Positions 35,312-47,324 of a stretch of DNA of 64,000 nt are shown one piece after another. The notes beneath the pieces were generated by a model. It was given only the letters and a program-made list of their open reading frames with translations. It did not search any database and was not told the DNA's origin. The position numbers were made by a program, and so were the translations under genes. Source of the DNA: Argentina anserina (lineage: Eukaryota > Streptophyta > Magnoliopsida > Rosales > Rosaceae); assembly GCF_933775445.1 (NCBI RefSeq), contig NC_065878.1, positions 5,540,001 to 5,604,000 of the forward strand, written 5' to 3'. Every line of letters begins with the position of its first letter. Positions within the stretch are counted from its first letter, which is position 1.

Positions 35312-37212
35312 GAGAGTGTTTCCATTGTCGGCGTGTGTTTCTTTCAAACTGAGTATCTTTCTATCGTTTGAGTATCTTTTCAATTCTCGTATGAGTATCT
35401 TTCTGAACGGCTTTATGATGCGATTCTGATTTAGTTTGAGAGTGTTTCTAGTGTGGGAGTGTGTTTCTTTCAAACTGAGTATATTTCTATCGTTTGAGTA
35501 TCTTTTCAATTCTCGTGTCACTATCTTTCTGTACGGCTTTCTGATGCGATTTTCATTTAATTTGAGTGTGTTTACAGTGTGGGCGTGTGTTTCTTTCAAA
35601 CTGAATATCTTTCTATCGTTTGAGTATCTTTTCAATTCTCGTTTGAGTATCTTTCTGAACGGCTTTCTGGTGCGAGTTTGTTTTGAATTTGAGAGTGTTT
35701 CCAGTGTGGGCGTGTGTTTCTTTCAAACTGAGTATCTTTCTATCGTTTGAGTATCTTTTCAATTCTCGTTTGAGTATCTTTCTGAACGGCTTTCTGGTGC
35801 GATTTTCTTTAAAATTTGAGAGTGTTTCCAGTGTGGGCGTGTGTTTCTTTCAAACTGAGTATCTTTCTATCGTTTGAGTATCTTTTCAATTCTCGTTTGA
35901 GTATCTTTCTGAACGGCTTTCTGGTGCGAGTTTGTTTTGAATTTGAGAGTGTTTCCAGTGTGGGCGTGTGTTTCTTTCAAACTGAGTATCTTTCTATCGT
36001 TTGAGTAACTTTGCAATTCTCGTATGAGTATCTTTCTGAACGGCTTTCTGGTGCGAGTTTGTTTTGAATTTGAGAGTGTTTCCAGTGTGGGTGTGTGTTT
36101 CTTTCAAACTGAGTATCTTTCTATCGTTTGAGTATCTTTTCAATTCTCGTTTGAGTATCTTTCTGTACGGCTTTCTGATGCGATTTTCTTTTGAATTTGA
36201 GAGTGTTTCCATTGTCGGCGTGTGTTTCTTTCAAACTGAGTATCTTTCTATCGTTTGAGTATCTTTTCAATTCTCGTATGAGTATCTTTCTGAACGGCTT
36301 TATGATGCGATTCTGATTTAGTTTGAGAGTGTTTCTAGTGTGGGAGTGTGTTTCTTTCAAACTGAGTATATTTCTATCGTTTGAGTATCTTTTCAATTCT
36401 CGTGTCACTATCTTTCTGTACGGCTTTCTGATGCGATTTTCTTTTAATTTGAGTGTGTTTACAGTGTGGGCGTGTGTTTCTTTCAAACTGAGTATCTTTC
36501 TATCGTTTGATTATCTTTTCAATTCTCGTTTGAGTATCTTTCTGAACGGCTTTCTGGTGCGAGTTTGTTTTGAATTTGAGAGTGTTTCCAGTGTGGGAGT
36601 GTGTTTCTTTCAAACTGACTATCTTTCTATCGTTTGAGTATCTTTTCAATTCTCGTTTGAGTATCTTTCTGAACGGCTTTCTGATGCGATTTTCTTTAAA
36701 ATTTGAGAGTGTTTCCAGTGTGGGCGTGTGTTTCTTTCAAACTGAGTATCTTTCTATCGTTTGAGTATCTTTTCAATTCTCGTTTGAGTATCTTTCTGAA
36801 CGACTTTCTGGTGCGAGTTTGTTTTGAATTTGAGAGTGTTTCCAGTGTGGGCGTGTGTTTCTTTCAAACTGAGTATCTTTCTATCGTTTGAGTAACTTTG
36901 CAATTCTCGTATGAGTATCTTTCTGAACGGCTTTCTGGTGCGAGTTTGTTTTGAATTTGAGAGTGTTTCCAGTGTGGGTGTGTGTTTCTTTCAAACTGAG
37001 TATCTTTCTATCGTTTGAGTATCTTTTCAATTCTCGTTTGAGTATCTTTCTGAACGGCTTTCTGGTGCGATTTTCTTTAAAATTTGAGAGTGTTTCCAGT
37101 GTGGGCGTGTGTTTCTTTCAAACTGAGTATCTTTCTATCGTTTGAGTATCATTTCAATTCTCGTTTGAGTATCTTTCTGAACGGCTTTCTGGTGCGAGTT
37201 TGTTTTGAATTT

Positions 37213-38731
37213 GAGAGTGTTTCCAGTGTGGGCGTGTGTTTCTTTCAAACTGAGTATCTTTCTATCGTTTGAGTATCTTTTCAATTCTCGTTTGAGTATC
37301 TTTCTGAACGGCTCTCTGGTGTGATTTTTTTAAATTTGAGAGTGTTTCCAGTGTGGGCGTGTGCTTCTTTCAAACTGAGTATCTTTCTATCGTTTGAGTA
37401 TCTTTTCAATTCTCGTGTCAATATCTTTCTGTACGGCTTTCTGATGCGATTTTCTTTTAATTTGAGAGTGTTTCCAGTGTGCGCGTGTGTTTCTATCAAA
37501 CATAGTATCTTTCTATCGTTTGAGTATCTCTTCAATTCTCGTATGAGTATCTTTCTGAACGGCTTTCTGATGCGATTTTCTTTTAGTTTGAGAGTGTTTC
37601 CAGTGTGCGAGTGTGTTTCTTTCAAACTGAGTATCTTTCTATCGTTTGAGTATCTTTCCAATTCTCGTTTCAGTATCTTTCTGTATGGCTTTCTGGTGCG
37701 AGTTTGTTTTGAATTTGAGAGTGTTTCCAGTGTGGGAGTGTGTTTCTTTCAAACTGAGTATCTTTCTATCGTTTGAGTATCTTTGCAATTCTCGTTTCAG
37801 TATCGTTCTGTACGTCTTTCTGGTGTGAGTTTCTTTTGAATTTGAGAGTGTTTCCATTTTGGGCGTGTGTTTGTTTCAAACTGAGTATCTTTCAATCGTT
37901 TGAGTATCTTTCCAATTCTCGTATGAGTATCTTTCTGAACGGCTTTCTGATGCGATTTTCTTTTGAATTTGAGAGTGTTTCCATTGTGGGCGTGTGTTTA
38001 TTTCAAACTGAGTATCTTTCTATAGTTTGAGTATCATTTCAATTCTCGTTTGAGTATCTTTCTGAACGGCTTTCTGGTGCGAGTTTGTTTTGAATTTGAG
38101 AGTGTTTCCAGTGTGGGCGTGTGTTTCTTTCAAACTGAGTATCTTTCTATCGTTTGAGTATCTTTGCAATTCTCGTATGAGTATCTTTCTGAACGGCTTT
38201 CTGATGCGATTTTCTTTTTAGTTTGAGAGTGTTTCCAGTGTGCGAGTGTGTTTCTTTCAAACTGAGTATCTTTCTATCGTTTGAATATCTTTGCAATTCT
38301 CGTTTCAGTATCTTTCTGTACGGCTTTCTGGTGTGAGTTTCTTTTGAATTTGAGAGTGTTTCCATTTTCGGCGTGTGTTTCTTTCAAACTGAGTATCTTT
38401 CTATCGTTTGAGTATCTTTCCAATTCTCGTATGAGTATCTTTCTGAACGGCTTTATGATGCGATTTTCTTTTGAATTTGAGAGTGTTTCCATTGTGGGCG
38501 TGTGTTTATTTCAAACTGAGTATCTTTCTATCGTTTGAGTATCATTTCAATTCTCGTATGAGTATCTTTCTGAACGGCTTTCTGATGCGATTTTCTTTTA
38601 GTTTGAGAGTGTTTCCAGTGTGCGAGTGTGTTTCTTTCAAACTGAGTATCTTTCTATCGTTTGAGTATCTTTCTAATTCTCGTTTCAGTATCTTTCTGTA
38701 TGGCTTTCTGGTGCGAGTTTGTTTTGAATTT
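37213..38731 (+). repeat. Mosaic block P, second copy
   Basis: Repeats the series of 14,680 onward at offsets of 22,533, then 22,659, then 22,660 bp. The steps are one extra 126-bp unit near 37,464-37,589 and one extra T near 38,213. It leads into K cassette copy 5. It lacks the 504-bp internal duplication and the 146-bp monomer of the upstream locus. Confidence 0.88.
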
Positions 38732-39582
38732 GAGAGTGTTTCCAGTGTGGGAGTGTGTTTCTTTCAAACTGAGTATCTTTCTATCGTTTGAGTATCTTTA
38801 AAATTCTCGTTTCAGTATCTTTCTGTACGGCTTTCTGGTGTGAGTTTCTTTTGAATATGAGAGTGTTTCCATTTTGGGCGTGTGTTTCTTTCAAACTGAG
38901 TATCTTTCTATCGTTTGAGTATCTTTCCAATTCCCGTATGAGTATCTTTCTGAACGGCTTTCTGATGCGATTTTCTTATGAATTTGAGAGTGTTTCCAGT
39001 GTGGGCGTGTGTTTCTTTCAAACCGAGTATCTTTCTATCGTTTGAGTACGTTTCTAAACGGCTTTCTGGTGTCAGTTTCTTATGAATTTCAGAGTGTTTC
39101 CAGTGTGGGCGTGTGTTTCTTTCAAACGGAGTATCTTTCTATCGTTTGAGTATCTTTTCAATTCTCGTTTGAGTATCTTTCTGATGCAATTTTCTTTTAG
39201 TTTGAGAGTGTTTCCAGTGTGGGAGTGTGTTTCTTTCAAACTGAGTATCTTTCTATCGTTTGAGTATCTTTTCAATTCTCGTATGAGTATCTTTCTGAAC
39301 GTTTTTTTGATGCGATTCTTTTTTAGTTTGAGAGTGTTTCTAGTGTGGTTGTGTGTTTCTTTCAAACTGAGTATATTTCTATCGTTTGAGTATCTTTTCA
39401 ATTCTCGTGTCACTATCTTTCTGTACGGCTTTCTGATGCGATTTTCTTTTAATTTGAGTGTGTTTACACTGTGGGCGTGTGTTTCTCTCAAACTGAGTAT
39501 CTTTCTATCGTTTGAGTATCTTTTCAATTCTCGTTTGAGTATCTTTCTGACCGGCTTTCTGGTGCGAGTTTGTTTTGAATTT
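38732..39582 (+). repeat. K cassette, copy 5 (probably ancestral state)
   Basis: Same seven units and lengths as the other four, but with GTGGGCGTG and CTGATGCG where copies 1-4 have GTGGTCGTG and CTGAAGCG. The consensus-like bases match related monomers at 4,600 and 6,590, so this copy probably branched off before the changes that define copies 1-4. Confidence 0.87.
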
Positions 39583-42500
39583 TAGAGTGTTTCCAGTGTG
39601 GGCGTGTGTTTCTTTCAAACTGAGTATCTTTCTATCGTTTGAGTATCTTTTCAATTCTCGTTTGAGTATCTTTCTGTACGGCTTTCTGATGCGATTTTCT
39701 TTTGAATTTGAGAGTGTTTCCATTGTCGGCGTGTGTTTCTTTCAAACTGAGTATCTTTCTATCGTTTGAGTATCTTTTCAATTCTCGTTTGAGTATCTTT
39801 CTGAACGGCTTTCTGGTGCGAGTTTGTTTTGAATTTGAGAGTGTTTCCAGTGTGGGCGTGTGTTTCTTTCAAACTGAGTATCTTTCTATCGTTTGAGTAT
39901 CTTTGCAATTCTCGTATGAGTATCTTTCTGAACGGCTTTCTGATGCGATTTTCTTTTAGTTTGAGAGTGTTTCCAGTGTGCGAGTGTGTTTCTTTCAAAC
40001 TGAGTATCTTTCTATCGTTTGAATATCTTTGCAATTCTCGTTTCAGTATCTTTCTGTACGGCTTTCTGGTGTGAGTTTCTTTTGAATTTGAGAGTGTTTC
40101 CATTTTGGGCGTGTGTTTCTTTCAAACTGAGTATCTTTCTATCGTTTGAGTATCTTTCCAATTCTCGTATGAGTATCTTTCTGAACGGCTTTATGATGCG
40201 ATTTTCTTTTGAATTTGAGAGTGTTTCCATTGTGGGCGTGTGTTTATTTCAAACTGAGTATCTTTCTATCGTTTGAGTATCATTTCAATTCTCGTTTGAG
40301 TATCTTTCTGAACGGCTTTCTGGTGCGAGTTTCTTTTTAATTTGAGAGTGTTTCCAGTGTGGGCGTGTGTTTCTTTCAAACGGAGTATCTTTCTATCGTT
40401 TGAGTATCTTTTCAAATCTCGTTTGAGTATCTTTCAGAACGGCTTTCTGATGCGATTTTCTTTTGGTTTGAGAGTGTTTCCAGTGTGGGAGGGTGTTTCT
40501 TTCAAACTAAATATATTTCTATCGTTTGAGTATCTTTTCAATTCTCGTTTGAGTATCTTTCTGTACGGCTTTCTGGTGTGAGTTTCTTATGAATTTGAGA
40601 GTGTTTCCAGTGTGGGCGTGTGTTTCTTTCAAACCGAGTATCTTTCTATCGTTTGAGTACCTTTCTAAACGGCTTTCTGGTGTCAGTTTCTTATGAATTT
40701 CAGAGTGTTTCCAGTGTGGGCGTGTGTTTCTTTCAAACGGAGTATCTTTCTATCGTTTGAGTATCTTTTCAATTCTCGTTTGAGTATCTTTCTGATGCAA
40801 TTTTCTTTTAGTTTGAGAGTGTTTCCAGTGTGGGAGTGTGTTTCTGAACGGCTTTCTGGTGCGAGTTTGTTTTGAATTTGAGAGTGTTTCCAGTGTGGGT
40901 GTGTGTTTCTTTCAAACTGAGTATCTTTCTATCGTTTGAGTATCTTTTCAATTCTCGGATGAGTATCTTTCTGAACGTTTTTTTGATGCGATTCTTTTTT
41001 AGTTTGAGAGTGTTTCTAGTGTGGTTCTGTGTTTCTTTCAAACTGAGTATATTTCTATCGTTTGAGTATCTTTTCAATTCTCGTGTCACTATCTTTCTGT
41101 ACGGCTTTCTGATGCGATTTTCTTTTAATTTGAGTGTGTTTACAGTGTGGGCGTGTGTTTCTCTCAAACTGAGTATCTTTCTATCGTTTGAGTATCTTTT
41201 CAATTCTCGTTTGAGTATCTTTCTGACCGGCTTTCTGGTGCGAGTTTATTTTGAATTTTAGAGTGTTTCCAGTGTGGGCGTGTGTTTCTTTCAAACTGAG
41301 TATCTTTCTATCGTTTGAGTATCTTTTCAATTCTCGTTTGAGTATCTTTCTGTACGGCTTTCTGATGCGATTTTCTTTTGAATTTGAGAGTGTTTCCATT
41401 GTCGGCGTGTGTTTCTTTCAAACTGAGTATCTTTCTATCGTTTGAATATCTTTGCAATTCTCGTTTCAGTATCTTTCTGTACGGCTTTCTGGTGTGAGTT
41501 TCTTTTGAATTTGAGAGTGTTTCCATTTTGGGCGTGTGTTTCTTTCAAACTGAGTATCTTTCTATCGTTTGAGTATCTTTCCAATTCTCGTATGAGTATC
41601 TTTCTGAACGGCTTTATGATGCGATTTTCTTTTGAATTTGAGAGTGTTTCCATTGTGGGCGTGTGTTTATTTCAAACTGAGTATCTTTCTATCGTTTGAG
41701 TATCTTTTCAATTCTCGTTTGAGTATCTTTCTGACCGGCTTTCTGGTGCGAGTTTATTTTGAATTTTAGAGTGTTTCCAGTGTGGGCGTGTGTTTCTTTC
41801 AAACTGAGTATCTTTCTATCGTTTGAGTATCTTTTCAATTCTCGTATGAGTATCTTTCTGAACGGCTTTATGATGCGATTCTTTTTTAGTTTGAGAGTGT
41901 TTCTAGTGTGGGAGTGTGTTTCTTTCAAACTGAGTATATTTCTATCGTTTGAGTATCTTTTCAATTCTCGTGTCACTATCTTTCTGTACGGCTTTCTGAT
42001 GCGATTTTCTTTTAATTTGAGTGTGTTTACAGTGTGGGCGTGTGTTTCTTTCAAACTGAATATCTTTCTATCGTTTGAGTATCTTTTCAATTCTCGTTTG
42101 AGTATCTTTCTGAACGGCTTTCTGGTGCGAGTTTGTTTTGAATTTGAGAGTGTTTCCAGTGTGGGCGTGTGTTCTTTCAAACTGACTATCTTTCTATCGT
42201 TTGAGTATCTTTTCAATTCTCGTTTGAGTATCTTTCTGAACGGCTTTCTGGTGCGATTTTCTTTAAAATTTGAGAGTGTTTCCAGTGTGGGCGTGTGTTT
42301 CTTTCAAACTGAGTATCTTTCTATCGTTTGAGTATCTTTTCAATTCTCGTTTAAGTATCTTTCTAAACGGCTTTCTGGTGCGAGTTTGTTTTGAATTTGA
42401 GAGTGTTTCCAGTGTGGGCGTGTGTTTCTTTCAAACTGAGTATCTTTCTATCGTTTGAGTATCTTTTCAATTCTCGTTTGAGTATCTTTGTGAAAGGCTT

Positions 42501-45226
42501 TCTGGTGTGATTTTTTTAAATTTGAGAGTGTTTCCAGTGTGGGCGTGTGTTTCTATCAAACTGAGTATCTTTCTATCGTTTGAGTATCTTTTCAATTCTC
42601 GTGTCACTATCTTTCTGTACGGCTTTCTGATGCGATTTTCTTTTCATTTGAGAGTGTTTCCAGTGTGCGCGTGTGTTTCTTTCAAACAGAGTATCTTTCT
42701 ATCGTTTGAATATCTTTTCAATTCTCGTTTGAGTATCTTTCTGTACGGCTTTCTGGTGTGAGTTTCTTATGAATTTGAGAGTTTCCAGTGTGGGCGTGTG
42801 TTTCTTTCAAACTGAGTATCTTTCTATCGTTTGAGTATCTTTTCATTTGTCGTTTGAGTATCTTTCTGAACGGCCTTCTGGTGCGAGTTTCTTTTTAATT
42901 TGAGAGTGTTTCCAGTGTGGGCGTGTGTTTCTTTCAAACGGAGTATCTTTCTATCGTTTGAGTATATTTTCAATTCTCGTTTGAGTATCTTTCTGAACGG
43001 CTTTCTGATGCGATTTTCTTTTGGTTTGAGAGTGTTTCCAGTGTGGGAGTGTGTTTCTTTCAAACTAAGTATTTTTCTATCGTTTGAGTATCTTTTTAAT
43101 TCTCGTATGAGTATCTTTCTGTACGGCTTTCTGGTGTGAGTTTCTGATGAATTTGAGAGTGTTTCCAGTGTGGGCGTGTGTTTATTTCAAACTGAGTATC
43201 TTTCTATCGTTTGAGTACCTTTCTAAACGGCTTTCTGGTGTCAGTTTCTTATGAATTTGAGAGTGTTTCCAGTGTGGGCGTGTGTTTCTTTCAAACGGAG
43301 TATCTTTCTATCGTTTGAGTATCTTTTCAATTCTCGTTTGAGTATCTTTCTGATGCAATTTTCTTTTAGTTTGAGAGTGTTTCCAGTGTGGGAGTGTGTT
43401 TCTTTCAAACTGAGTATCTTTCTATCGTTTGAGTATCTTTTCAATTCTCGTATGAGTATCTTTCTTAACGTTTTTTTGATGCGATTCTTTTTTTTGGTTT
43501 GAGAGTGTTTCTAGTGTGGGAGTGTGTTTCTTTCAAACTGAGTATTTTCTATCGTTTGAGTATCTTTTCAATTCTCGTGTCAGTATCTTTCTGTACGGCT
43601 TTCTGATGCGATTTTCTTTTAATTTGAGTGTGTTTACAGTGTGGGCGTGTGTTTCTTTCAAACTGAGTATCTTTCTATCGTTTGAGTATCTTTTCAATTC
43701 TCGTTTGAGTATTTTTCTGACCGGCTTTCTGGTGCGAGTTTGTTTTGAATTTGAGAGTGTTTCCAGTGTGGGCGTGTGTTTCTTTCAAACTGAGTATCTT
43801 TCTATCGTTTGAGTATCTTTGCAATTCCCGTATGAGTATCTTTCTGAACGGCTTTCTGATGCGATTTTCTCTTAGTTTGAGTGCTTCCAGTGTGCGCGTG
43901 TGTTTCTTTCAAACTGAGTATCTTTCTATCGTTTGAGTATCTTTCCAATTCTCGTTTCAGTATCTTTCTGTACGGCTTTCTGGTGCGAGTTTGTTTTGAA
44001 TTTGAGAGTGTTTCCAGTGTGGGAGTGTGTTTCTTTCAAACTGAGTATCTTTCTATCGTTTGAGTATCTTTGCAATTCTCGTTTCAGTATCTTTCTGTAC
44101 GGCTTTCTGGTGTGAGTTTCTTTTGAATTTGAGAGTGTTTCCATTTTGGGCGTGTGTTTCTTTCAAACTGAGTATCTTTCTATCGTTTGAGTATCTTTCC
44201 AATTCTCGTATGAGTATCTTTCTGAACGGCTTTATGATGCGATTTTCTTTTGAATTTGAGAGTGTTTCCATTGTGGGCGTGTGTTTATTTCAAACTGAGT
44301 ATCTTTCTATCGTTTGAGTATCATTTCAATTCTCGTTTGAGTATCTTTCTGAACGGCTTTCTGGTGCGAGTTTGTTTTGAATTTGAGAGTGTTTCCAGTG
44401 TGGGTGTGTGTTTCTTTCAAACTGAGTATATTTCTATCGTTTGAGTAACTTTCTGAACGGATTTTTGATGCGATTTTCTTTAAAATTTGAGAGTGTTTCC
44501 AGTGTGGGCGTGTGTTTCTTTCAAACTGAGTATATTTCTATCGTTTGAGTATCTTTTCAATTCTCGTATGAGTATCTTTCTGAACGGCTTTATGATGCGA
44601 TTTTCTTTTAGTTTGAGAGTGTTTCTAGTGTGGCAGTGTGTTTCTTTCAAACTGAGTATCTTTCTATCGTTTGAGTATCTTTTCAATTCTCGTTTGAGTA
44701 TCTTTCTGTACGGCTTTCTGGTGTGAGTTTCTTATGAATTTGAGAGTGTTTCCAGTGTGGGCGTGTGTTTCTTTCAAACTGAGTATCTTTCTATCGTTTG
44801 AGTATCTTTTCAATTCTCGTTTGAGTATCTTTCTGTACGGCTTTCTGGTGTGAGTTTCTTTTGAATTTGAGAGTGTTTCCATTTTGGGCGTGTGTTTCTT
44901 TCAAACTGAGTATCTTTCTATCGTTTGAGTATCTTTCCAATTCTCGTATGAGTATCTTTCTGAATGGCTTTATGATGCGATTTTCTTTTGAATTTGAGAG
45001 TGTTTCCATTGTGGGCGTGTGTTTATTTCAAACTGAGTATCTTTCTATCGTTTGAGTATCATTTCAATTCTCGTTTGAGTATCTTTCTGAACGGCTTTCT
45101 GGTGCGAGTTTGTTTTGAATTTGAGAGTGTTTCCAGTGTGGGTGTGTGTTTCTTTCAAACTGAGTATCTTTCTATCGTTTGAGTAACTTTCTGAACGGAT
45201 TTTTGATGCGATTTTCTTTAAAATTT
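39583..45226 (+). repeat. Rearranged mosaic satellite domain
   Basis: No single HOR order holds here. Segments recur from several places. 39,829-40,276 repeats about 38,091-38,538 (offset 1,738 bp). 41,442-41,699 repeats 40,019-40,276 (offset 1,423 bp). 40,342-41,200 matches the left-domain series at 6,229-7,020. 42,000-42,450 holds an m2-m3-m4-m5 fragment of the HOR. Small indels are commoner than elsewhere: GTGTTCTTTCAAAC (42,170), GAGAGTTTCCAG (42,778), GAGTATTTTCTATCG (43,542), a long T run (about 43,488) and GAGTGCTTCCAG (43,879). Confidence 0.82.
40815..40879 (+). repeat. Truncated 65-bp monomer
   Basis: A 62-bp internal deletion joins GTGTGTTTCT directly to GAACGGC at about 40,845. 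The same TTTCT word precedes GAACGG in a normal monomer, so both ends of the deletion lie at a shared TTTCT. This is typical of microhomology or slippage. All three GAGTATCTTT words are lost. Confidence 0.92.
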
Positions 45227-47324
45227 GAGAGTGTTTCCAGTGTGGGCGTGTGTTTCTTTCAAACTGAGTATCTTTATATCGTTTGAGTATCTTTTCAATT
45301 CTCGTATGAGTATCTTTCTGAACGGCTTTATGATGCGATTTTCTTTTAGTTTGAGAGTGTTTCTAGTGTGGCAGTGTGTTTCTTTCAAACTGAGTATCTT
45401 TCTATCGTTTGAGTATCTTTTCAATTCTCGTTTGAGTATCTTTCTGATGCAATTTTCTTTTAGTTTGAGAGTGTTTCCAGTGTGGGAGTGTGTTTCTTTC
45501 AAACTGAGTATCTTTCTCTCGTTTGAGTATCTTTTCAATTCTCGTATGAGTATCTTTCTGAACGTTTTTTTGATGCGATTCTCTTTTAGTTTGAGAGTGT
45601 TTCTAGTGTGGGAGTGTGTTTCTTTCTAACTGAGTATATTTCTATCGTTTGAGTATCTTTTCAATTCTCGTGTCACTATCTTTCTGTACGGCTTTCTGAT
45701 GCGATTTTCTTTAAAATTTGAGAGTGTTTCCAGTGTGGGCGTGTGTTTCTTTCAAACTGAGTATCTTTCTATCGTTTGAGTATCTTTTCAATTCTCGTTT
45801 GAGTATCTTTCTGTACGGCTTTCTGGTGTGAGTTTCTTTTGAATTTGAGAGTGTTTCCAGTGTGGGCGTGTGTTTCTTTCAAACTGAGTATCTTTCTATC
45901 GTTTGAGTATCTTTCCAATTCTCGTATGAGTATCTTTCTGAACGGCTTTATGATGCGATTTTCTTTTGAATTTGAGACTGTTTCCATTGTGGGCGTGTGT
46001 TTATTTCAAACTGAGTATCTTTCTATCGTTTGAGTATCATTTCAATTCTCGTTTGAGTATCTTTCTGAACGGCTTTCTGGTGCGAGTTTGTTTTGAATTT
46101 GAGAGTGTTTCCAGTGTGGGTGTGTGTTTCTTTCAAACTGAGTATCTTTCTATCGTTTGAGTAACTTTCTGAACGGATTTTTGATGCGATTTTCTTTAAA
46201 ATTTGAGAGTGTTTCCAGTGTGGGCGTGTGTTTCTTTCAAACTGAGTATCTTTCAATCGTTTGAGTATCTTTTCAATTCTCGTATGAGTATCTTTCTGAA
46301 CGGCTTTATGATGCGATTTTCTTTTAGTTTGAGAGTGTTTCTAGTGTGGCAGTGTGTTTCTTTCAAACTGAGTATCTTTCTATCGTTTGAGTATCTTTTC
46401 AATTCTCGTTTGAGTATCTTTCTGTAAGGCTTTCTGGTGTGAGTTTCTTACGAATTTGATAGTGTTTCCAGTGTGGGCGTGTGTTTCTTTCAAACTGAGT
46501 ATCTTTCAATCGTTTGAGTATCTTTTCAATTCTCGTATGAGTATCTTTCTGAACGGCTTTATGATGCGATTTTCTTTTAGTTTGAGAGTGTTTCTAGTGT
46601 GGCAGTGTGTTTCTTTCAAACTGAGTATCTTTCTATCGTTTGAGTATCTTTTCAATTCTCGTTTGAGTATCTTTCTGATGCAATTTTCTTTTAGTTTGAG
46701 AGTGTTTCCAGTGTGGGAGTGTGTTTCTTTCAAACTGAGTATCTTTCTCTCGTTTGAGTATCTTTTCAATTCTCGTATGAGTATCTTTCTGAACGTTTTT
46801 TTGATGCGATTCTCTTTTAGTTTGAGAGTGTTTCTAGTGTGGGAGTGTGTTTCTTTCTAACTGAGTATATTTCTATCGTTTGAGTATCTTTTCAATTCTC
46901 GTGTCACTATCTTTCTGTACGGCTTTCTGATGCGATTTTCTTTAAAATTTGAGAGTGTTTCCAGTGTGGGCGTGTGTTTCTTTCAAACTGAGTATCTTTC
47001 TATCGTTTGAGTATCTTTTCAATTCTCGTTTGAGTATCTTTCTGTACGGCTTTCTGGTGTGAGTTTCTTTTGAATTTGAGAGTGTTTCCATTTTGGGCGT
47101 GTGTTTCTTTCAAACTGAGTATCTTTCTATCGTTTGAGTATCTTTCCAATTCTCGTATGAGTATCTTTCTGAACGGCTTTATGATGCGATTTTCTTTTGA
47201 ATTTGAGACTGTTTCCATTGTGGGCGTGTGTTTATTTCAAACTGAGTATCTTTCTATCGTTTGAGTATCATTTCAATTCTCGTTTGAGTATCTTTCTGAA
47301 CGGCTTTCTGGTGCGAGTTTGTTT
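45227..47324 (+). repeat. Segmental duplication, offset 1,231 bp (45,227-46,093 and 46,458-47,324)
   Basis: About 867 bp is repeated with the same order: TTTCTAGTGTGGCAG, the 114-bp CTGATGCAATTTTC unit, TTTCTCTCGTTTGAG, GAACGTTTTTTTG, TTTCTAACTGAGTATATTTC, a CTTTAAAATTT tail and GAGACTGTTTCC. The copies separate where the second has GTTTTTCATTTGAG instead of GTTTTGAATTTGAG. Confidence 0.87.

Larger units (their letters stand above)
19796..37212 (+). repeat. Higher-order repeat domain 2 (7-mer, 887 bp)
   Basis: The m1-m7 order of 8,093-14,679 resumes in the same orientation. Copies start at 19,796, 20,683, 22,294, 23,181, 24,068, 24,955, 26,566, 27,453, 28,340, 29,481, 30,367, 31,508, 32,903, 33,790, 35,312 and 36,199. 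Spacings are 887 bp for most, 1,611 bp twice (K cassette in place of m6), 1,141 bp twice (9-mers), and 1,395 and 1,522 bp (11- and 12-monomer spans). One is 886 bp, from a single-base deletion in the m4 tail near 29,971 (CTTAAAATTT for CTTTAAAATTT). The last copy passes into block P at 37,213. Confidence 0.94.
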
